Below are positions 8,450-15,422 of a DNA stretch of 64,000 nucleotides, piece after piece (position 1 is the first letter of the stretch; each line of letters begins with the position of its first letter). The DNA is taken from assembly GCA_031292305.1 (NCBI GenBank), contig JARLHJ010000045.1:11813-75812 (forward strand). Direction: 5' to 3'. Made by a program: the position numbers and the translations under genes. The notes below the pieces were generated by a model, which worked only from the letters and a program-made list of their open reading frames with translations, was not told where the DNA came from and made no database searches. The stretch is from Candidatus Babeliales bacterium (GTDB taxonomy: Bacteria > Babelota > Babeliae > Babelales > JABDEC01).

Positions 8450-9940
8450 TCAATTTTCGCTAAAATCTTGAGCCTCAAATACTTGAAAAGTAGTTTTGGC
8501 AGACTTGTAACCATCTTTAGAAAGACCTGCTTTTAGGCTAAGCTGTTCTAATGTTTGCGTTAAATTAAAACCAAATTCTTGTGGCACTTTAGGCAAAAAG
8601 AGTGAAATATTTTTTCCATGTTGTAGAATTATGCCATGTTTATTTAAAATAATTTTTTTGTAAGATTTAATAGGTTTAGGTTTTTGCAAAACTGAAATTT
8701 CAATAATAATATTTTTTAAATCTTCTTGTTTTAGTCGCGTAAATCTGCTGTCGCGAAATGCAGCATCTAAACTTTTTTCTGCTATCGTTAAATATAATGA
8801 TTTTGTTGGGTTTACTTGACCAATACAGCCCCGTAATTTTTTTTTACCATTTTCATCTTTTGACCACAGTGTTACAAATGCTCCTTGGCTTCTTTCTAAT
8901 AATGGCGTCATTATTGGTTCAGATAAATCTTTATTAACTTCTTTGGTAAATGCTTGTTCTAACGTTTGCCTTGCATAAGCTAATAATGATTTTTGTTCTT
9001 GCATGTTTAATATATTATTATCAACGTCATTCGTAACAACAAGGCTTGCATAACTTACTACATTATTTTCATCATTAGTTTTATCAAATGATGTACCATA
9101 TGAAACTAATCTTGTAGAGCTATTGGCAAAAGTATCTAACTTAATGCATTCTAATAATATTCGTAATGGATTGTACCCACAGACTGTATCTTTTGTTTTA
9201 TTTATCATACTTTGAAACAGCTTTAAATTTTGACGTTGAATAGTATTTAAAACAGCTGAATCTAATTGGGTAATATTTAATAAAATATTATCTTTAAATG
9301 GTATGTAGTTAAAAGATTTTCCGTAATGTGTAAAATCTGTACTTATTATCAGTAATGTTTTTTTAGTTACAATCTTTTTCAAAAGTAGGGCAATTTCATT
9401 AACATTTTCATCTGTTATGTTGCCTATAATAATTGGTACTATCTTTGCTTTTGGTAAAGTGAATTGGATGAATGGTAATTGCATTTCTATTGAATGTTCT
9501 GGCTTAAAAAATGCATCATTGCAGGTAACTAATGGCTTATCTTTTAGTTTTTTTACAGACGGTAAGTCAACATTCATTATACCTAATGGGGTTTGGTATT
9601 TTTCAAATTTTGGTATGGCAATTCCATTAAATCTAACGTAATGTGACGGTCCTAAAATTATTACTTTATCTATTTTATTCTTATCTAAGAGTTGGTATGA
9701 AGCAGCAGAAACTTTTCCAGAATATTCATAACCTGCATGTGGACAAATTAAGGCACGAATTTGTGGGCTATTAGTTTGCATGCCAAATTCATTTTTAGCT
9801 TGCATAGTTAATTTCTGCAAAAGATCTGTAAGTTCTTTTTTATCTTTTGGATACCAGTTACCCGCACGGTGTGCTTGAAAGGTCTCGCAGTTAAGGTTTA
9901 TTATTAATGTAAATATAAAATATATAAAAAAATTTATCAT
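8450..9940 (-). CDS. exported Memo-AMMECR1 fusion protein (AmmeMemoRadiSam B + A)
   Basis: Residues about 20-290 are a Memo domain: AHRAGNWYP, ICPHAGYEYSGKVSAASY, LGPSHYVRFNG, EHSIEMQLPF and VCGYNPL. These carry the conserved metal or active-site histidines and cysteine. Residues about 315-490 are an AMMECR1 domain: LLERSQGAFVTLW, KLRGCIGQ, AAFRDSRFTRL and the HGIILQHG turn. In many bacteria these domains occur in one AmmeMemoRadiSam operon with a radical-SAM protein, but no such gene lies nearby. The N-terminus is a clear signal peptide (MINFFIYFIFTLIINLNCET), unusual for proteins thought to be cytoplasmic. The biochemical function of the family is not established. Confidence 0.85.
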   Translation of the reverse strand: MINFFIYFIFTLIINLNCETFQAHRAGNWYPKDKKELTDLLQKLTMQAKNEFGMQTNSPQIRALICPHAGYEYSGKVSAASYQLLDKNKIDKVIILGPSHYVRFNGIAIPKFEKYQTPLGIMNVDLPSVKKLKDKPLVTCNDAFFKPEHSIEMQLPFIQFTLPKAKIVPIIIGNITDENVNEIALLLKKIVTKKTLLIISTDFTHYGKSFNYIPFKDNILLNITQLDSAVLNTIQRQNLKLFQSMINKTKDTVCGYNPLRILLECIKLDTFANSSTRLVSYGTSFDKTNDENNVVSYASLVVTNDVDNNILNMQEQKSLLAYARQTLEQAFTKEVNKDLSEPIMTPLLERSQGAFVTLWSKDENGKKKLRGCIGQVNPTKSLYLTIAEKSLDAAFRDSRFTRLKQEDLKNIIIEISVLQKPKPIKSYKKIILNKHGIILQHGKNISLFLPKVPQEFGFNLTQTLEQLSLKAGLSKDGYKSAKTTFQVFEAQDFSEN

Positions 9941-10002
9941 ATCTATCCCATTGGTTTATAATTTTATAATCTTATATTTTATTATAATGAAAAGATTTGA
10001 TT

Positions 10003-10671
10003 ATGAAATATTTATTATCAGGGTTATTGATATTTTTATTACCAGTTCAAGGGTTAACAATGCAATCAGAGCAACTTCAAGAGCTAACATTATTAAAACT
10101 TAAAGGCCCGCAAGCAAAAAAATACGTAACAGATATAGCAGATATGCGTATTACTCTTTTTAAAGAATTTCCTTATTTATATGAAGGTGCTTATTCTTAT
10201 GAAGAAGAATATTTGCAAACATATTTTAATTCTGATGAAGCGAATATATTATTAGTTTTAGACAAAGATAAAGTAGTTGGTTTTTCTAGCTCAATACCAT
10301 TGGCAGAAGAATCGCAAGATCTTAAAGCACCATTTAATGAAAAAGAACTTTATATTAAAGATTATTTTTATATTGGGGAAGTAATGTTACAGCCCGCATA
10401 TAGAGGTAGGGGGATATTAAGAAAATTTTTAGAATTTCATGAAAATCAGGCGCTAAAAAATGGTTATAAATACACTGTTTTTATGACAGTAGATAGAGAA
10501 AATAATCACCCGTCAAAACCAAAAGATTATAAATCACTTGATAATATATGGAAACATTTTGGTTATGTAATACTGCCCGAATTAAAGATTTCTTTAGATT
10601 GGCCACAGGTAGGTACCAATATTTATACTAATAATAAGTTGAGCATATGGTTGAAAGATATAAACAAATAA
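10003..10671 (+). CDS. exported GNAT-family acetyltransferase
   Basis: After a signal peptide (residues 1-20, ending near LTM) lies a GNAT fold. Strand 4 and the acetyl-CoA loop read IGEVMLQPAYRGRGILRKFLEFH, with the RGRG pyrophosphate-binding turn, followed by YKYTVFMTVDRENNH. I start at the ATG at 10003; an upstream TTG at 9997 would add only two residues. A second exported GNAT protein is at 13891. Acetyl-CoA is not expected outside the bacterial cytoplasm, so the substrate and site of action are open questions. It is divergently oriented to the Memo-AMMECR1 gene. Confidence 0.75.
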   Translation: MKYLLSGLLIFLLPVQGLTMQSEQLQELTLLKLKGPQAKKYVTDIADMRITLFKEFPYLYEGAYSYEEEYLQTYFNSDEANILLVLDKDKVVGFSSSIPLAEESQDLKAPFNEKELYIKDYFYIGEVMLQPAYRGRGILRKFLEFHENQALKNGYKYTVFMTVDRENNHPSKPKDYKSLDNIWKHFGYVILPELKISLDWPQVGTNIYTNNKLSIWLKDINK

Positions 10672-10711
10672 ATTATTCTATATTTAATATACACCATAAA
10701 AAAAGGAACTA

Positions 10712-11200
10712 ATGAAAAAATTATTTATATCTTCTTTAGTTGCAGGATCAACATTATTGTTATCAAGCTGCAACAGATCAGAAAAAACAGAAGAAACTAG
10801 AAGTATCACAGTTAGCAACCATGTTAAACAAGAGGAAAAAAAGATGGCACGCGTAAAGACACCTTCAGGCTTAGAATATGAAATTTTAAAAGAAGGTACA
10901 GGATCAGAGCCTAAACCAGGACAAAATGTAACTGTGCACTATACAGGCTGGTTAGACAAAAATGTTGATACTGATAACAGCTTTGATAGCAGCGTAAAAC
11001 GTGGAACTCCATTTAATTTTAATATTGGTGTGGGCCGTGTCATAGCTGGTTGGGACGAAGGCGTAATATCAATGAAAGTTGGAGAAAAACGTCGCTTATT
11101 TATTCCATCTAAATTAGGTTATGGCGAATATGGCGCTGGCCGTTCTATACCTGGTAATTCAAATTTAGTTTTTGACGTTGAATTACTTAAAATTGGCTAA
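10712..11200 (+). CDS. FKBP-type peptidyl-prolyl isomerase lipoprotein
   Basis: Catalyses cis-trans isomerisation of prolyl bonds, probably helping exported proteins fold. A lipobox LLSSC gives a lipidated Cys20, followed by a charged linker. The FKBP domain starts near residue 50: LEYEILKEGTG, VTVHYTGWL, FNIGVGRVIAGWDEGV, KRRLFIPSKLGYGEYG and LVFDVELL. The active-site aromatic and Tyr residues are present. The ribosome site is AAAAAAGGAA. A strong terminator follows. Given the many exported proteins here, a periplasmic folding factor fits well. Confidence 0.92.
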   Translation: MKKLFISSLVAGSTLLLSSCNRSEKTEETRSITVSNHVKQEEKKMARVKTPSGLEYEILKEGTGSEPKPGQNVTVHYTGWLDKNVDTDNSFDSSVKRGTPFNFNIGVGRVIAGWDEGVISMKVGEKRRLFIPSKLGYGEYGAGRSIPGNSNLVFDVELLKIG

Positions 11201-11222
11201 TTTTATTTTTATATTGTAAAAC

Positions 11223-11256
11223 AAAAAAGCTCACTAAGAAATTAGTGAGCTTTTTT
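11223..11256 (+). terminator. intrinsic terminator after the FKBP gene
   Basis: AGCTCACTAA pairs perfectly with TTAGTGAGCT around a GAAA tetraloop, followed by TTTTTT. It begins 22 bases after the stop. Confidence 0.95.
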
Positions 11257-11314
11257 GTTATTTTTGGTTTTTTATTTTAAACTCGCTAAATACAAATTTT
11301 TTACGAGAATAAAA

Positions 11315-12256
11315 ATGAAAATTAACAAATTACTTTTCTTAATCATTGCATTATCTGCTGCACAAATTAATGCAGTTTCAGTTGTTTACAACATGAAAAT
11401 TAGAAGACTGTTCACGTTAGGTGCACAAGTGTTAAACCCTGGGAAATCTAAATTAATAGGTTCAGTAGTGCCGATCTTTTATAAACGCGATAGGCATATA
11501 GTTCAAGTAGATGCGGGTGTTGATGCTTATGAAAAATCATTAACTGGTGGTGCAATTTTAAACCTACGTTTTGTAGCAAAAAAGAAATGGTGGCTAGAAG
11601 GGACAACAGGTATAGAAAAAGAATCTTTAAAATCTTGTGGCACTTTAAATTTTAAAACATCACGCACAGGCATAGATGATATAATTTTATCAGGTGGTTA
11701 TAACTTTCTTTTAAATGATAAATCTCAATTTGTTTTATATGGCTTAGCAGGTTTTCCAACACGCACAGATGTCACTGCATTAGAAAGATTTAATACTTTA
11801 GTGGGTACACGCTTTTTTGGACTAGGCGTTGGCACTGAATTATCTTATGCACCTATTAATACATTAGAGCGGTCTTTAGTCGGAATTACGCAATTTAGAT
11901 TTGTGCATTTTTTTGATAGAAAGTGGTTTCCTATTTTGCCAAGAAACGCAAAGATTCAACCGGGCAATATAACTGATATATTATTAACATTGCAGTGTAG
12001 AGAAAAATTAAACGTTTTTGAAATGGGTTATAACCCAACCTTCTTTACCAATCAAGCTGTAGTTTTAGCTACAGAAAAAATTAATGCAGATACTTTTATA
12101 CGTCAAAGTGGTTATTTTACTTATATGCGTTTATTTAAACAACTACCGGGCATTGCATTACCCGGTCTTATCGGCTGTGGTTTATCTATTTCTAAAACAG
12201 AACAGTTTGACACTAGGGCTGTATCAATATTCTTAAACTTTAGTGCACTGTTTTAA
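11315..12256 (+). CDS. putative outer-membrane beta-barrel protein
   Basis: I place the start at 11315 (MKINKLLFLIIALSAAQINA, a signal peptide), with a GAG-type ribosome site; the open frame extends upstream to a TTG at 11255 inside the previous terminator, which is unlikely to be used. The 313-residue protein is rich in alternating hydrophobic and polar strands (LYGLAGFPTRTDV, FFGLGVGTELSYAP) and ends in a terminal phenylalanine (FLNFSALF), the usual signal for outer-membrane barrel assembly. No named family recognised. The convergent neighbour ends immediately next to it. Confidence 0.7.
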   Translation: MKINKLLFLIIALSAAQINAVSVVYNMKIRRLFTLGAQVLNPGKSKLIGSVVPIFYKRDRHIVQVDAGVDAYEKSLTGGAILNLRFVAKKKWWLEGTTGIEKESLKSCGTLNFKTSRTGIDDIILSGGYNFLLNDKSQFVLYGLAGFPTRTDVTALERFNTLVGTRFFGLGVGTELSYAPINTLERSLVGITQFRFVHFFDRKWFPILPRNAKIQPGNITDILLTLQCREKLNVFEMGYNPTFFTNQAVVLATEKINADTFIRQSGYFTYMRLFKQLPGIALPGLIGCGLSISKTEQFDTRAVSIFLNFSALF

Positions 12257-13192
12257 TTATTTATAATTTCTTCTTAATTTCTTAAGTTCAGCAAAAGAAC
12301 TTTCTATATCTTCTTGCAAAATCTCTTTTCTTTTATTACGGCCAGCACGGGTTGCAGCTTTGTTTACTAAGTCATTAATATCTGCACAATTAAAGCCTTC
12401 ACTATTTTGTGCGTAATATTTAACATTTATTTTGGGATCAACTTTGCGATTATTTTTAAAAAGGTAATGTTGCAACATTGCTTCTCTTTTTTGCATATCA
12501 GGCAATGGGATAGTTATTATATTATCAAATCTGCCTGCACGTAATAATGCTTCGTCTAATGAATCAACTCTATTTGTTGCAGCTATTATTGTAATGTTGT
12601 CGTTCTTTTCAAAGCCATCCATTTGAACGAGTAGCTCTGTTATTGTATTATTTCTTTCTGCATGTTCAAAAGCTCCTGAGGTTCTTTTGCCAAGTGCATC
12701 AAGTTCATCAATAAATATAATTGCCTTTTTGCCTTTTAATGTAGCATTTTCTGCCTGCTTAAATATTTCTCTAATTTTTAATGGTCCGCTGCCAACATAT
12801 AATTCCATAAATTTACTAGCTGATGTATCAATTAATACTGCATCTAGTTCGCCGGCAATGGACTTTGCAATTAAAGTTTTACCACAACCTGGAGGGCCTA
12901 CTAATAAAATACCTTTTGGTTTTTTAGCACCTGCATCTTTAAAAGCTTCATCATCTTGTAAGAATGCTTTTAAATCTGTAATTTCTTCAGGTACACCACC
13001 TATAATATCTTTGAATTTAATTGTGGTAGATTCAAAATCAGTATCTTTTGGCTTAGATGCATTTTTTACATTGCCTGTAAAAAGATTATATACAGCTTCT
13101 CTATTTTGTTTGTTAAATTCTGTCCAGGAATCAAAAATATTAGAGTAACAATTAACTGAGTAGCAAAGTAAAATTAATAGTATTTTATTCAT
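12257..13192 (-). CDS. exported FtsH-like AAA+ ATPase without a protease domain
   Basis: A complete AAA+ module: Walker A GPPGCGKT (residues 99-106), pore loop FMELYVGSG, Walker B IIFIDELDALG, sensor AATNRVD and arginine finger in LLRAGRFD. The sequence is closest to the FtsH class, but the protein stops at 311 residues, with no HEXXH zinc protease domain. The N-terminus is a signal peptide (MNKILLILLCYSVNCYSN) with no following membrane segment. It may therefore be an exported unfoldase or remodelling ATPase. ATP availability outside the cytoplasm is the obvious problem; a host-cell role is inferred. Confidence 0.85.
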   Translation of the reverse strand: MNKILLILLCYSVNCYSNIFDSWTEFNKQNREAVYNLFTGNVKNASKPKDTDFESTTIKFKDIIGGVPEEITDLKAFLQDDEAFKDAGAKKPKGILLVGPPGCGKTLIAKSIAGELDAVLIDTSASKFMELYVGSGPLKIREIFKQAENATLKGKKAIIFIDELDALGKRTSGAFEHAERNNTITELLVQMDGFEKNDNITIIAATNRVDSLDEALLRAGRFDNIITIPLPDMQKREAMLQHYLFKNNRKVDPKINVKYYAQNSEGFNCADINDLVNKAATRAGRNKRKEILQEDIESSFAELKKLRRNYK

Positions 13193-13286
13193 GATACATC
13201 CAATTTATAATTGACACATTTCTTTATGTTATTAATATAATTACTAGGTAATAAAAAATCAAATATCTTACACTTAGAAATTAAAC

Positions 13287-13913
13287 ATGAAAAACAAAAT
13301 ATTATTATTCTTTTCACTTATTATACTTTCAGGTTGCTCAGAACAAATTATAAAAATGGAAAAGAACTTTAGTAAGTTAGATCATATAAATAAATATCAA
13401 ACCGACTTTAGTCAAGAAAAAAAGAATGTATTAATAGCAGTAAAAAAATTCTCACCAGAAGAGTGTGAAGAAATTTTTAATGTTAATGTTGTAAAATGCG
13501 GTTACCAGCCAATACAAATTACTATTAACAACTTTTCTACTGAGGTATTGCATTTAAGTCCGACTAATATTGGTCTTAGACTTGTATCTCCCGAGAGAGT
13601 TGCAAAAAGTTGCCATTGGCGAACTGGTGAAATTGCTACAGCAGCAGGCGCGCTTTCTTATTTCTTCTTTTGGCCTGCGCTTATTCCAACTGCATATTGT
13701 GGAATGGAAATGCAAAAATCTAATGAAAAAATATCAAAAAGTATTGTAAAACAAGATATGGTGCAATGTTGGGATAATGTATCAATTTTGCCTTCAGAGA
13801 TTGTAAGCAGAATAATTTTTGTTGAAAGAGAAGATTTAAGAAGAAGTTTTTTGATTTCAGTTTTTAGTGCAAAAGATAAGAATATAGAGTTTAGTGTAAC
13901 TTTAGATATTTAA
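13287..13913 (+). CDS. lipoprotein of unknown function
   Basis: The lipobox LILSGC gives a lipidated Cys17. The 208-residue protein has a hydrophobic stretch near residues 115-135 (ATAAGALSYFFFWPALIPTAY), which could be a buried hairpin or membrane insertion. Several further cysteines (in VVKCGYQP, AKSCHWR, AYCGM, VQCWDN) could form disulfides. The last 23 bases overlap the convergent gene at 13891. No family recognised. Confidence 0.75.
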   Translation: MKNKILLFFSLIILSGCSEQIIKMEKNFSKLDHINKYQTDFSQEKKNVLIAVKKFSPEECEEIFNVNVVKCGYQPIQITINNFSTEVLHLSPTNIGLRLVSPERVAKSCHWRTGEIATAAGALSYFFFWPALIPTAYCGMEMQKSNEKISKSIVKQDMVQCWDNVSILPSEIVSRIIFVEREDLRRSFLISVFSAKDKNIEFSVTLDI

Positions 13914-14382
13914 TAAAAATTTTTGAATCTAGAACATAATCAAGTTTTTCATAAAATTTATGTGCCCCTATTCTTGGGTTAGAGCTAGTTACGCTTATTA
14001 ATGTGCAACCCAATTGTTTGGCATAATTTTCAGCATGAGATACTAATTGTTTTCCAATACCCAAGCTACGATATTCTTGCTTTACAATTAAAGTATCTAT
14101 TTTACCGCTTGGGCCCTTAATAAAACTGTCTGAAAAATCAAATGCTAAAAAACCACAAATTTTGCCATTTAATCTGTTAGTGAATAATTTGTTATGTTTA
14201 GTTGTAGCATAAGTTGTTATTTTTTCTTGGATTTCTTGTTCTGTAAAATTGTAACCAAGTTCTTGTAATAAAATTATTAGTTCTTGTACATCAGTTTTTT
14301 TGGCTTCATCAATCATAAATTCTTGTATGTTATTGCAATAAACATTTAGAACTAAGCAAATTAAAAAAAATTTATACGGCAT
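13891..14382 (-). CDS. exported GNAT-family acetyltransferase
   Basis: Residues 1-17 (MPYKFFLICLVLNVYCN) are a signal peptide. The rest is a compact GNAT domain: IDEAKKTDVQELIILLQELGY, GFLAFDF, IDTLIVKQEYRSLGIGKQLV with the RSLGIG acetyl-CoA loop, and SSNPRIGAHKFYEKLDY. I chose the ATG at 14382 because the longer frame starts at an upstream non-ATG codon with seven additional residues. This ATG overlaps the last codons of the upstream gene at 14372, implying translational coupling. Sequence similarity to ribosomal or small-molecule acetyltransferases cannot be resolved by eye. Confidence 0.75.
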   Translation of the reverse strand: MPYKFFLICLVLNVYCNNIQEFMIDEAKKTDVQELIILLQELGYNFTEQEIQEKITTYATTKHNKLFTNRLNGKICGFLAFDFSDSFIKGPSGKIDTLIVKQEYRSLGIGKQLVSHAENYAKQLGCTLISVTSSNPRIGAHKFYEKLDYVLDSKIFIKYLKLH

Positions 14383-14596
14383 GTAATAAAAAATGTTGTA
14401 CAAGATACAATACTATACAGCCACCAAAAACAGCTATTAAATAACCACGTAATGGATGTTTATGGAAGATATGGCGTTCCATAATTTTTTCTACACCCCA
14501 AGAAATGCATATAACGCTTAAGGTTACAATTGCTGCTATAATTGCTTGGTGGTGATCTGCGAAAGTACTTAGCTTGTCAAACATTCTTCCAAACAT
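14372..14596 (-). CDS. small membrane protein with two transmembrane helices
   Basis: A 74-residue protein with hydrophobic helices near residues 18-34 (AIIAAIVTLSVICISWG) and 50-70 (GYLIAVFGGCIVLYLVQHFLL), joined by a His-rich basic loop (ERHIFHKHP). It is followed, with overlap, by the exported GNAT gene. No family recognised; the overlap suggests the two are co-expressed. Confidence 0.65.
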   Translation of the reverse strand: MFGRMFDKLSTFADHHQAIIAAIVTLSVICISWGVEKIMERHIFHKHPLRGYLIAVFGGCIVLYLVQHFLLHAV

Positions 14597-14675
14597 ATTT
14601 TTTCCTATTAAATTTAAAATTATTATAAATTAATATAAATTGTTTGTTATAAGATATTGCAAGAGTTTAAAAAAA

Positions 14676-15404
14676 TTATTGTAATTTGCAACTATCAGGA
14701 GTGTTAGAAGAGAAAAATTCTCCCCAAGTTTGTTTTGGTTCTTCTATTTTAAGTGCTAATTTAATTCTTTCACGTTCATCCATTAATGCTTTTAAGATTT
14801 TTTTAAGATTAGCTATATTTTTTGTTAATTGCTGAGTAAGGCTTTTATATTCTTCCATGATTACTGAATAATTTTGAGAAATAAAATGTTTTCTATTGCT
14901 ACAATTACTATTTATATAATGTTCTACTTTTTTGAAAAATGCCAAATTTGCAATTAGTGATTTTATAGCTGAATCAATATCAATAACTACCGGAGTAATT
15001 GTTCCCCAAATTTTTATTAAGCCCATTTTTTCATATATAACTTTGTTATCACCAATGTATTGTGATTCTAGATATTCTTTATATGATTTTAAGACTTTTA
15101 AGATAGTGGCTTCATCTAAAAAAGTAAGAAATTTTCCAAGACCATTGAATTTAGGTTGAAGTATTTTATCATCTTCACTAGGTAAGATTAATTCAATAGC
15201 GTTATTTATGTAATTAGAGACCATAATTATTGGATGCGTAATTTTTTGATTATTTGCAAGTGGTTTGCCAGGAGCAAATTCAAAAAAACCTTCTTTATTA
15301 ATAAAATAAGAGTAAGAAGCTTGCGCAGGATTCATGTCTGCGCAAGCCATAAAATTATGATAAGAAAAAGTTATAGTTAATAAAAGAAAAAATTTAACTT
15401 TCAT
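14676..15404 (-). CDS. exported helical protein ending in a CaaX-like CKLQ box
   Basis: A 242-residue protein with a signal peptide ending near residue 20 (FMACAD). The body is mostly helical, with a probable coiled coil toward the C-terminus (LTKNIANLKKILKALMDERE). The end, TPDSCKLQ, places a cysteine at position -4 and glutamine at -1, as in two other exported proteins here (6470, 60003). It is 18 bases downstream of secA on the same strand and may be read from the same transcript. No family recognised. Confidence 0.75.
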   Translation of the reverse strand: MKVKFFLLLTITFSYHNFMACADMNPAQASYSYFINKEGFFEFAPGKPLANNQKITHPIIMVSNYINNAIELILPSEDDKILQPKFNGLGKFLTFLDEATILKVLKSYKEYLESQYIGDNKVIYEKMGLIKIWGTITPVVIDIDSAIKSLIANLAFFKKVEHYINSNCSNRKHFISQNYSVIMEEYKSLTQQLTKNIANLKKILKALMDERERIKLALKIEEPKQTWGEFFSSNTPDSCKLQ

Positions 15405-15422
15405 TTATCCCTTTATTAATAT

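Noticed and set aside
12687-13148. 153-codon plus-strand frame
   Set aside because: It is fully antisense to the AAA+ ATPase, whose motifs are unambiguous.
12257-13192. Annotation as FtsH protease
   Set aside because: No HEXXH protease domain and no cytoplasmic membrane topology; only the AAA+ module is similar.
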